Part shown: piece after piece, positions 39,905 through 51,266 of the stretch
How the letters are laid out: each line of letters opens with the position of its first letter
Numbering within the stretch: the stretch's first letter is position 1
Assembly: GCA_024349245.1 (NCBI GenBank)
Contig: JALDNG010000004.1
Coordinates: 1,294,001 to 1,358,000 of the forward strand
DNA length: 64,000 nucleotides
Direction of reading: 5' to 3'
From: Neodontobutis hainanensis
Lineage: Eukaryota > Chordata > Actinopteri > Gobiiformes > Odontobutidae
Position numbers and translations under genes: made by a program
The notes under the pieces: generated by a model
Database searches by the model: none
Seen by the model: the letters and a program-made list of their open reading frames with translations, nothing else
What the model was told of the DNA's origin: nothing

Positions 39905-40215
39905 GTCTTATATCTTAAAAGGACATTGTGTAAAATGTTGTTGTGTACTGCAATATTGATTTGAACATATCACTGAAACCACCTTTTAAAAGAGTGCAAG
40001 TCAATAATAAAAATAAAACTATGCCATCAGCTGGACAGAAACCTCCTGTAACTTTACTGTCCCTGGGCCTGGAACACATGACTCAAACAGAGGGAGTAGG
40101 AAGGCCAATACACTGGACCCTCATATTTGTACAAAATACATTCCAAACTTGTCACTTGGATAGTCTCCACTTGTAAACAATTGATGTGCATTAATATGGG
40201 GCCTCTGATGTAACA
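39905..40215 (+). repeat. Dispersed repeat family 1, copy 2
   Basis: Starts TTAAAAGGACATTGTGTA and contains GCCATCAGCTGGACAGAAAC, CTGTCCCTGGGCCTGG and CACTTGGATAGTCTCCACTT, matching the copy at 2808 in the same order. Confidence 0.55.
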
Positions 40216-40859
40216 ACACAAGTGCGTATGGGCCCGCTCTGTAAGTCCGCCTCTTCTCTCAGCTGAAGCAGAGCCGGACCAATACCAGCCGTGTGGTGGG
40301 CAACGTCACACTATCTATGCTGCAGAGCTGTTCCAAAACCAAAAAGCTGCTGTACTTTTGGTCTAAAAATGTAGACTAGATGTTAGATTAACCTTGTGAT
40401 CTTCTTGTTATTGCTCAACATCTGATGGAGCCCTTCACCACCAAAGTTATCAGTACTGTTTCCTAATTACAGAGCAAATACATAATAGACTATGATCTGA
40501 AACTTCTTATGGAATTACCTCAGCAATGAAACGTTATCTGACCTGCTGCTGACACACACGTCTGAGTTAGACACAGACCAACAGCTCCAATAGTTTCCAG
40601 ATTCAAAAAAGGGTGAAGCAAAACCAATGGTGAGCGATTCCCTCAGGGTCAGAGTTCAGAGAGGTCATTGTGTGTGTCGAGAGAGACAAAACTCTCTTCT
40701 CTTGCAGAGTGCAAAGAATAAATTAACACCTGGAAATAACATTAAACTACCACAGGTTTTATTGCCTCGACTGTCAACAACTTTATGAGCAAGAGCACCT
40801 ATTGTTGTAATTTTTTAAAGAATCTAAAAAGGTACAGTTAAATGCAAATTAAAGAGGAA

Positions 40860-41045
40860 AACTATTTTATTGGAACTTTATTAAATGACCCTACCGTTTC
40901 AGAAGTTCTTTCGTCCAAACTTGACACTTAGATAATCTCAACTTGTAAAACAAATATTGCACTGCTGACAGTCCAGTTGCACAGGGAGCTATCTGCGCCC
41001 TCTGCTGGCCAAAAGGTTAAGTGAGGCTGCTTTAACCACCAGACA
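40860..41045 (+). repeat. Dispersed repeat family 1, partial copy, with CTCF-like motif
   Basis: Contains TTGACACTTAGATAATCTC and AACTTGTAAAACAAA, like the 3' part of the copy at 39905, then GCGCCCTCTGCTGG. That 14-mer read on the minus strand (40995-41008) fits the CTCF consensus at all 14 positions. Confidence 0.45.
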
Positions 41046-44000
41046 TTTTATGGAACTACATGGATTTGGTGCTTTTTTTGGGAGGAAATAATGTAGTGAC
41101 TTAGAAGAATAAAAAAAAATAAATAAAAAGGTAGGCTACACTAGTTTCTTTGTGAGTACATGCTGTCATTAATGAAGCTGAAAGAACGCAAAGACAAAAA
41201 CGTCAAAAAACTTTTTTTTTTTTTTTTAAAGTCCCATCTGAGTGGTGTTACAGTCAAGACCAAATTAACCAAGACCATGTCATGACAGAAACAAGAGTGT
41301 ATCAAGACCAAGACCAAGACTTCATGGGATTGAGTGAGTCAGGACCATGAACAGTGTGTGATACATTGCAAAAGATCTCAAGGAACAGTTGTGAAATCCA
41401 CACTACAATCCAAACTCACAAGGTAGAAGAATATACAAATATTATTATGACATAAGTTTCCATCCAATCACATTATGTGGGATGTGGACAGATAGAATAG
41501 TTGTGGCTGTTGTCAGAATAGATTTAAACTTAGACTTAGAGCCTGTGTAAAAATGAGTTCAGGCTTGAGATGAAACCAGTATCTTGGTATAAGCTTGGTT
41601 TTCTTAACACCAAGATTGTTTCCAAATACTACAACACTACCTCTGAAGAACACACAAAGAGATTAATTTGTGGAAAAGTCCTTCTCCTGTGAATGTTTGT
41701 ATATTCTTTTAAATCTAAATGCTCTCTGAAAGCATTTCCCCCTCTTTTTATTCGTCTAGTGAATCCACTCTACTACTGAAAATCAATGCTTGTCTTTATT
41801 TGACTTTGGAAACATCTACCATCCCATACAAATCCCACAATTCCCTTGCCTTTGAGACATTGCGACAGACAATTGGCCCGGTCTTATGCAAACAAACCAT
41901 AACGACTTATGTGTTTGGCAAATATTACTCGGAACAACAATAGTAAGTGTGCTATGTGCATCAATAAAACAGTTTTTCTAAAGCCATTTGATGATCCACA
42001 CAAATCAGACTCGGGCGTTGCCATAGAAACCCTCTGTTCTTTGGCGCGGCGACCGTCTGGACAACTGACCTAAAGACTGAAGCACACACACACGACCATA
42101 TGGCGTGTTGTAGAACGATGTGCCGCCGGGAAATAACTGTCAACAACAACAGCAAACAGAGCATTGGTCGAGGATGTTTACAAGACGACACTGGCAGAAA
42201 GAAACTCAGACGCCCCAAAAAAAAAAGAAAAAAAAGGATGAGGCAGATGGAGGTGAACGTCTAATAGGTTGCTTTTGGTGAGAGTTGTTCGTCTTTGACA
42301 ATGTGAAGTCTTGGCACAGATGGAGGAGACAGGAAGTTTAGAAATAGTGGCTTAAATTTAACAAGCTGAATTATAATACTGAAGTAGTTGTGGCTATTTT
42401 CTTTTATATACTGATAAAAACCTGTTGAGAATTATATTTTTTATTTCTCTCAGAACCTATTACACTTTATCTAAAATATAATCAAATAGGTACTGCTCGG
42501 AGAAGTCTTAAGACAAAAAAATGATAAAACACTTGAAGGAAAAACATGGTGGGGAGAATATATGCAAAGGCCAGGACTACGGTTACATTTCAGTGTTTCT
42601 TATAGATGTGTCAAAAATTGTGTTGCTTTGTCAAGATATATTCTTTGACAAAATGGTATTGTGACCCATCATTCCAAACTACATTGCTGAGGATGTGGCC
42701 GTCTGAGAGCACTGCATGTATGAAAGATGTGCTGCACCTCTGCTGGGGTGCTGGGATAAAGTAAAACATGTGGATAAACCCAGGTAGGGGAGAACATGCC
42801 AAAGGACTAGCCTGGCCAGGACGTGTTACCAGGTGTTTCTGTGCAGATGCTTGGATGTTTAAAACTCTGTTTGGGGTAAATCTTAATTACCTCAACTAGC
42901 TTATTAAAAACAAAGCTTTTGTTTTCAAGACTTTTGCCAAGTGTAGCTTTAGAAAAGAGTTCATGTTTGGTAAAAATTTAATTGTGAACCACTTACCAAA
43001 CAGCTCCAAAAGCAGTGCCTAATGGCCCTTGACGTGCTGCCATTTTCACACATTTTAGACTTTTTAGACAGACATGTAGGATAATATTTTATGCTAAGAA
43101 AAAATCTTTTGACCAAGACAGGCATCAGATATTATTTTATGTTCAGTTTTTTATTGATGGTCTGTTTGATTTGGTGCTTCGCAGCACCATTATTTGTATG
43201 CAACTGTATCTATGCATTTCTATTGTAAACATTCCTGTAACCTTCTTCAGGTACGGATTTGAGGGAATCCAGTGAACCAGAGAAGACTTGTGTTGTACAT
43301 AAATGAGTGCTTTTTCAAAATCTTCTATATTCAATATTGTTTTATTAACGTTTGAGTTACACACACGCACCCCACTACTGTCTAGTCCACCATCACTGTT
43401 GAATTGTTTTGTATGTACAGCACTCAACAAAAAAGTAAACCTAAAAAAACATCCTCTATATTGAGGAAATTCAACAAAAGCTTTTCAAAAAAAATGTTTA
43501 CTCGTCAAACAAACATAATGTTTGTTTTATGTTAAAATGACACAAAACAAATCAATAAATTGCTTTGTGCTATTAACTGCTATTATACCATTAAATTCTT
43601 TTCAACATTTTATCTGGGGACCTTGCAGTCTCCAAGAAGTGGTGTTACTTGTCCTCTCTATGGAATCAGAAATTTTCCATATATTGGGGACAACATTGAT
43701 TTAATTGAAAAATGTAGACTTTTCAAGCAAAAACAAGTCATAATAAAAAGCTCCAATAGCCTTCTCTAGCTTTTTTGACTCAGTTTGATGATTGCTAATG
43801 ATGATTGTCCTAGTCCAACTCCTTACACATACCCAGTGCTTGTTTTGGGGCTCTGGTGGGTCTCATGGGGCCGAGTGGGGGTCCTCGGCCAGTGTTGGAG
43901 AGTGGGTGCTGAGCTGCCACCAGCGTGGCAAATGAGGTGCGTGACTCATCAGACCAAACACAGGATTAGCTGCTGATGATCTGGCAAATGGTTTTGAAAT

Positions 44001-45299
44001 TGTAATCATGTGCCCCAGTGCTGTCTTTACAGAAACAGAGGAGGAAATGAACAAGTGAAACAGAGCCTGGTTTTAAAATATAGCTTCAAATAATTTTGTT
44101 ATAGATTAACATTAAATGTGTGTGGATGATCTAATTAAGCTGGCATATGTCATATTAATGTCATAATTCAGGACATAATAGCAGTAGCTACAGAATAAAG
44201 GTCCAATGAAACCTGCACAATTGTGATCAGGCTGACCTGTGCTTCCATCTGCTGGAGTCCGTGTAGAAAAGCACCCTGGCATCATATTACGTACAAACTG
44301 AATGCACTGTTTTGATTCAGAAAAATAGCTCTCTTCACAATGTAACTTTTAACAGAAAAGCATCTAATTCATTAGAAATGTAATGTCAATGAGCCCCATG
44401 GCAAAAAAAATTGCATTGATGTAAGAAAACATAGCAACATACAAAACATTACACATACAGCAGGGTACATATGCAATAATGAATTAGTTATAAAACAGAA
44501 AAGCTGTTTTTAAGTTTACTAAATGGCCTTAGCTGTTGGTCTTGGAAAAACACTGGGACCTTTATTTTGAAAATAGTGGAGAATCCTCTTAGCAGATTAG
44601 ACTGAGAGAAGCAGGCCTTGAGCTGCCATGCTGAAGGCACACTGTAAATAAACATTCTGATAAATAACCAATGTCAGACAGAAACCAGAGCGACTCAGAG
44701 GAAGAAGAAGACAGTGACAGTGACTCAACTGTACAACAGGGTTTAACTGTCACAACTTTCTTTAAAAATTTAATTTCAGGTTGGTACTGCTATTATATAT
44801 TATGCTGCTAAGTCATTACTGATGTTTGTGAGTTAACACAACTGCAGAATTGTTTATTTAGATAGATCTGTATTGTTCAGGTCCCTTGGTTAATTTATTA
44901 CGCCCTTTTAGACCATTTAGGCTGGACATGTGTCACATCCATGACCAAAAAATCAATTAATGAAATAGCTTCACATATTTCATTTTATTTCATTTTTGTT
45001 TTTTTTAGAAGCAAATAATCGAGCTAATTTATCTTGCTAAATCTACTTCAGTTCTTGCAACGCAATTCCCTTAATTACCTCCTACAAAGTATTTTTTTTG
45101 AATAAGTATATACGTTGCCAGATTACACTGAAACCGTCACTGTGTGTTGGCAGCATTTTTCATCTTATGTATTTATTTACACCTAGATATGATTCGTAGT
45201 TTTTTATTTGAGTTTGAAATATACGTGTCATGGGTTTATTGTCTTACGTAGGGTTTTAAAAACTTTGAAATACAGTTTCAGTTTCATTTTTTTCTGTGC
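41046..45299. other. No gene recognised upstream of cyb5r4
   Basis: AT-rich DNA with a GC-richer patch near 43840-44050. The mammalian neighbour ripply2 was looked for by its WRPW, RLFWPKSK and FPVQATI motifs and not seen by eye. The weak frame at 44671 is listed separately. Confidence 0.6.
44671..44811 (+). other. Weak candidate small open frame with acidic start
   Basis: A 46-codon frame starting MSDRNQSDSEEEEDSDSDS, with a possible donor CAG|gttggt at 44779/44780. The acidic Ser/Asp/Glu run is the only feature. No homologue is recognised. It lies about 1 kb upstream of cyb5r4. Confidence 0.15.
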
Positions 45300-45763
45300 T
45301 AGAAAATGTCCCGCTAACCTGGCAACCGCTACGTCAACTAATGCGACGGCTGTTGTAGTTTTTACCAGTGGTGAAGCCACAAATGCTGTAGTTACAACGC
45401 AAACCGGAATTACCAAACACTTGAGCTAAACCTCGCTGTTATTAATATTTAATTACAATGACACGTTATTTTAATTGAAAGTCAGTGTGACTGTGTGTAA
45501 TATGATGCTAATTTAAATAATATGTTACTAGATATTGTAATGTCTTGTTAGCTTAGCCTAGCTTCGCAGCTAACAGCATTGCACAACACAGTTTTGACAG
45601 AAATGTGTCACAAGACAATAACAACAAAAAGGCAGGGACTTAAACCAGGAAAACCCAGTGGCTACGGACACTTCAAAGCGACCTTTATGAGGTTTAGTGG
45701 TAAATTCAAGTGTATTTGACAGGTTTTCTTCTGAATTGGAGCTGCTTTAGAAACCTCCACAAC
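45300..45763 (+). promoter_or_regulatory. Probable cyb5r4 promoter and 5' UTR region
   Basis: This is the stretch before the cyb5r4 start codon. CpG density rises towards and into exon 1, as in a housekeeping-type promoter. I see no convincing TATA box at a fixed distance, and the transcription start cannot be placed. An open frame at 45208-45429 has no family resemblance and is treated as chance. Confidence 0.4.
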
Positions 45764-45853
45764 ATGTTGAACATTCCGAGTCAGTCTTTCCCCGCTCCGA
45801 GCTCCCAGCAGCGGGTCTCTCCGGGAGGACAGTCCGGTACCGGCCGGAACAAG
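45764..45853 (+). CDS. cyb5r4: cyb5r4 exon 1 (coding part), residues 1-30
   Basis: The ATG has A at -3 (aacATG) and opens with MLNIPSQSFPAP, which matches the known vertebrate N-terminus and fixes the start. The exon is richer in CpG than its surroundings. It ends AAG|gtacca in phase 0. The 5' UTR must lie directly upstream; its start cannot be read from sequence. Confidence 0.93.
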
Positions 45854-46003
45854 GTACCAGTCTAGACATAGACACTGTCCATACTCTCGGATGAAAATAG
45901 TTAGAAAAAAAGTAAAAAATTATGCTATTGAATGGTATTAGGCATTACTGTTGCTAATCGAGGTGTGAGAAATATTGGGCGAAAGTTTTACAACCACAAG
46001 ATC

Positions 46004-46070
<67 letters not shown>

Positions 46071-49000
46071 ATTTAGAGTCATTGATCAATAACCAAAGAC
46101 TATATCCAAATTCATTCTGAAGAGGTCTTTCTTCCCTTTTCTATGTATATCTTATAATCATTATCAAGGATTTTTGTCTAGGACAAAAATCCTTTCACAA
46201 ACTCAGATCAAAATATGGTCATTGTTTATGTTCCTGTAAGTAAAAATTCAAGTTCTAATTCCTCATAAAAAAAAAACAATGCTAGAGGAGAAGTAAAAAT
46301 TGCACATCCTAAATCATATCATGTCTGTTTTCAGGCTAGTCAGGTATATGAAAGAAAACACTAGGCATTATAAGTCTACATCCAAAATGTCACAGTATAA
46401 AATGCACAAATATGACTATGACACGTTATTTACACTTTAATATAAACTGATGACACAACTGGGAAGTAAGAAATGACAAATCCGATCAAACAGAATAGAT
46501 AGAAATGTCTAGTGCAGAGTTAAAATGATATATGGGCCGTTAGTGCAATTAAGTAATTAATATTGAGCAGTCCTACTTTTCAGCAGGTATAGAAAAACAT
46601 TTTACAACATCTCAGCAAATTATGTCTTTTCCTTTGTCAATTTTATATTATTTGCTATATGGGATTTTATGGACCGGAAATGTCTTTTTGTAATCTTTAT
46701 TTATTATATTTTTTACAAAACTATATGTAGATTGTGTAGAAATGTGAGGGGTAATTTTAGGCTTCCACCTGTTAAAAAATACAAGCCATTTATATAAATT
46801 TGAAATAATAAAGGCCCTAGTATGGACCCCTGTTGGACCCCCTTCAAAGTATATTAGCCCTGTCAGAATTGCAGCCAATACAACTGAACTGAGAACTAAA
46901 AATAAACCCTAGAAAAGGGATTTTTCAATATTAAGGAAAATAACAAGTATAAGGATTTAGCCAAAGAATGACAAGCATTAACTTTCCCCTTCATAGATGT
47001 CAGGAATTAGTCATCTGTATTTGTAAATGGCATTCTTCCGTGTGCAAAAGTAACAGGCTTTTTGAACTTTGCTTGTCAGGTTGCTCTGAAGCCAGGCCAC
47101 AGTTTGATGGACTGGATCCGTTTTGCAAAAAGCAGCAAAGATCTGACGGGTTTGAGAGGTCGGCTCATTGAAGTCACACCAGAGGAGCTGCAGAAACACA
47201 ACACGAGAAACGACTGCTGGACGTGTGTCAGAGGTCAGGCTGCTGCTGCTGACGACGTTAATCTCTGAGAAACAGTAGTGTGTATTTATAGTCAACAGCA
47301 GAGAGAATAACAGGGTGCAGCAGTTTATTAAAACTTTAACATTTATCTCCAGCCATTTATTGGTCTACAGTTCATGGTGTTGGATAATACGGTACTGTGT
47401 GAAGGTTTTAGGCAGATATGCAGTGAAGTAAATTTTCAAAATACAGAGTAAGTGAACAGACTAAAAACTTCAATACTGAGAGTGATTCCACAACAAGCCC
47501 TTCTGACCTGATGGTGTAACCCTGATCCCGGCATCATGAAGTCTGGCCTGGTTATGTCTGGGATCATTTGGTCGAGTTTTACCTAACTTTCTTCTGAGAT
47601 TTGATGGTCTGGTTTAGTCAAGTTTGGCATGGTTTTGTCTGGGATTTTCCAAATGTTTGATTAGAATCTGCCCAGAGACAGTAGAACAACAAGAACTGTT
47701 GCTGTTTTAAGGCAAAAACACACCAAAGATTGGTTTGATATAGAATTGTCTTTTGTTATTTCACTTTGCATTTTGTAAAATAATAACAAACAACAATTGA
47801 CTTTAAATTCAATTGAAATAACAACAATGTAAATTAAAATGTTCTCAATTTTTCATTAAGGAAAGGATTGATAAATTCTTGATTCATGTTAAAACAGCAT
47901 GTTGTTTTTTTGTTATTGTAGGGCACTAGACAATTAACATAACCATAAAGCATTTTTCTCTGTATTTTCTTTTTTTGCTTCAGGACTGGTTTATAACGTG
48001 ACCCCGTACATGGACTACCATCCCGGAGGAGAGGACGAGCTGATGAGGGCCGCTGGCATCGATGGCACTGACCTCTTTGATCAGGTAAATCTATCACTAT
48101 CACCTGCAATAAAGTAATTAAACACATAATGAAACTATATAGAATTAAATCACATATTTAAATTTGAGAAATAATTCACTGTAATAAATTGGGAAAAGGC
48201 ATTAATACTGATGAGATACGTGTCTTAGGTCCATCGGTGGGTGAACTACGAGTCCATGTTGAAGGAGTGTCTTGTCGGAAAGATGGCCACGAAACCTGTC
48301 ATAGCTAAGAATGGTATTGAAATATATATTATGGAACAGAGCTTATAAATAAATTTCATATTGTAAACTTTATGCTAAGATTGTGAAATGGTGGTCTCCA
48401 TAAATAACAGTTGAGGTACATAATATAGTCTAGTGTAATGAACACTTCATGCTTGTTCTCAGCAAAACTCCCTCCTTCTGCAACGACGAGCCTTGCCCCA
48501 CCTACCTCAAACACTCTGCCCCCGGAAAAAGATGGACGACCACGGTAAGAGAAACTAATATAATACAGTCTTTATGCTATATTTGGTGTTTATCTGCCAC
48601 TGTGTTTGTTTCAGGTTTGACTGGTTCCAAACTGATTCGACCGTTCATCTTGTCATTTACGCCAAAAGAAAGGTAAAACTCTTCAGATTAAAAGGAAGCC
48701 AGTGCGTTTACACTATACTCATACTGGTGCTTCTGCTGCAGATCCCCAGCTCAGGTTGTACAGTCGTCGATCTTCAGGAGCAGGTCTTAAGAATTGAAGT
48801 GCTTCTACAGAAAATGTCCTACATTATTCATTTGCGTGAGTGTTTCTATTTTATTATGTCACTTTTAGATTGTGAACTCACTACAAGAAGACAAAGTGAT
48901 ATAAATGCTGTTGCAAAACTTAAATGTGACTCTAAATATTGTGAAAATCCTAGAAATATCCTAGACCCATACTGGCTAGATATGTGTCATATAGTGGAAT

Positions 49001-51225
49001 ATCTGTCATAACAAAGGGTAAAGTCAATAAAACACCAAAATAACTTAATGCTATTGCTGTAATGCTTCCAGGCTTATATTCTAAAATAAATAGTTAGATA
49101 CAAGACTGTTGCTTTAAGTGACTCAGTAAACCTGAAAAAAGTAAAGTGTATTTTATTTATTCTATGTTTTCTTTTTTTCCTATTAGCATTATGAACAGGA
49201 TTTTATAAACAAACACAGGATTTCAACACATCCTGGATAACTTGGAAATTTATAGGATATTTCCAAACTGTCCAAAAGTTGTAGAAATAATATATTGTCA
49301 TGTAACATTAGAACTGTGTAAATGTGTTTGTACTTTTGCATTTGGACACATGTTTAAAACTGAACAGGATTCAGGTGAGTGATGCAACTTCAAGCTTTGA
49401 CCCCATCAGGTCACTGTAGTTTGTAGAGTGTAGAATAAACCAGAGCAAAGTGGAAAAGTCAGAATAGTTATAGGTGATTGCTCCACATGGATGCTGCATA
49501 ATAAAATTAAGCTAGAAAACTAGGTCTGTCTGGTTCATAAAAAAAAACTTAGAGAAAGTCATGAAAGTGTCCTGGATATAGTTTTTCCTCAACAAAAGGC
49601 AACCTACATACTGTGAGCTGCTTCGTTGTTTATCATTCTGTTAAACTCAATTATTTTCTGACCTTTTGCTTATATGTCACATTTGCATCGTCTGAAGCCA
49701 TTACGGTGTTATATAAAAGAGAACATCTCATTGTTGTTATGCAAATGCTGCAAGATGCATTTAGGTCTGACTCTTGTCCTTAATTTAATTTTGCTGTCTC
49801 TCTCAGGTCTCACTGAGGAAGTTGAAGAAAATGTTTCAGGTATGACACAAATATGTCTAAAGTAGAAAACATGAAAAGATTATTAATTCAATAGATCATG
49901 AGGAAGATGCTTACTTTACTGTCAAGTAAATCTATAGTATGTCCTTAAAACATGAGCTGCTTGCTGACAAGGGTTTTTAATTTTAGCTGTTTAATTGGAT
50001 CAACAGATGGAGCAGCGTGGTGTTCATATCTATATAATACAACACAATAATTTTGTGCATACATACATCAGTAGTCTCTAGACAGTCTAAGGGCAATTTT
50101 CAAGTATACATTTTTTAAGTATAATTTTTCAGTATCTTATTAATTATGATCCACATGTAAATATTTTTTAGAAATCTTTGTGGCAAATACATCCAAAAGA
50201 CTTCTTGAACTGCTTGTGATTTTACTAATGTCAGATTTATGTTGTTTTGGTTTTAATGCTCAGGTTTTTCTCACAATCTTTCATTAGTGCACACGGCATT
50301 CTCAGTGGGAAAAATTCAGGTCACAATCCATAAAAAGTCGAAAGACACGTGGAAAAGTCTTGGTCAGCAGTTGGAGGCTCACAACACATTTCTACGCAAA
50401 CAGGACAGAGGTGGGATTTCAATCATGAAAACAGAAATATAAACTTTTTAATATGTAAAGACATACAGACAACATATTTTTGTTTATTACAGCTGTGTTC
50501 TATCGAGAGTGTGTGTTACTGTCTAAGACTGAGGTTAACCACAACACTCACCTGTTCAGGCTGCAGCTTCCCCGAGGAACTGTGATGAACGTGCCTGTGG
50601 GAAAACACGTCTACCTCAAAGCCCTCCTTCAAGGTGAGGCCTAACTCTCACAAGAAAACAACAAACCCTGCAAGATTCTGTTTTTGATCCACAAACCTTG
50701 CCCTCTTACACTTTCTCCCAGGCTGTGCTAAAATAGCTTTTATTTTTCAGTTTAAATATCTAGTCTATTTATCTTGTGGATTAGCCACTCATGCAAGTTT
50801 TTTTTTTATAATGCTGTCAACTTGTAGTCTGTTTCATTTAGTTGGCATTTTAAACTGCCGTTCCGACAAATAAACATTACTTATTAAAAGACACACTAGA
50901 TGGTGCTGGTATCTTAAACGCTCTCAGAAAAACTAAACGTTACGTGGTGTTTTTGTAACCAACTGAACAAAAACACTTTTGTTTTCCTCAAATATTGTTC
51001 ACAAATCTGTCTGAATCTGTGTTAGTGAGCACTTCTCCTTTGCCGAGATAATCTATCCACCTCACAAGTGTGACACATCCAGACGCTGATTAGAGAGCAT
51101 GATTATTGCACAGGTGTGCCTTAGGCTGGCCACAATAAAAGGCCACTCTAAAATGTGCAGTCTAAAATATTCCCCCTTCCCAAGTGTACAGCCAGTCAAG
51201 TTAGATACCCTAATAATATCACAAC

Positions 51226-51266
<41 letters not shown>

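Larger units (their letters stand above)
45854..47079 (+). other. cyb5r4 intron 1
   Basis: It holds a long (TA)n microsatellite, a perfect 13-bp hairpin at 46166-46194 and otherwise AT-rich unique DNA. No other exon is seen on either strand. The remaining complete introns of 300 bases or more (47234-47983, 48836-49806, 49840-50287, 50634-51377) hold no recognisable gene; the last has a (TAA)n tract near 51222-51272. Confidence 0.85.

Noticed and set aside
43415..44050. Possible DNA transposon starting CACTCAACAAAAAAGTAAAC
   Set aside because: The start resembles a known fish repeat end, but no matching inverted end or transposase was found.
45208..45429. 73-codon open frame just upstream of cyb5r4
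   Set aside because: No similarity recognised; overlapped by an open frame on the other strand and located in the likely promoter region.
48574..49011. 145-codon open frame overlapping cyb5r4 exons 6 and 7
   Set aside because: It reads through intron sequence; only the exon parts match the family, with clear splice sites between.
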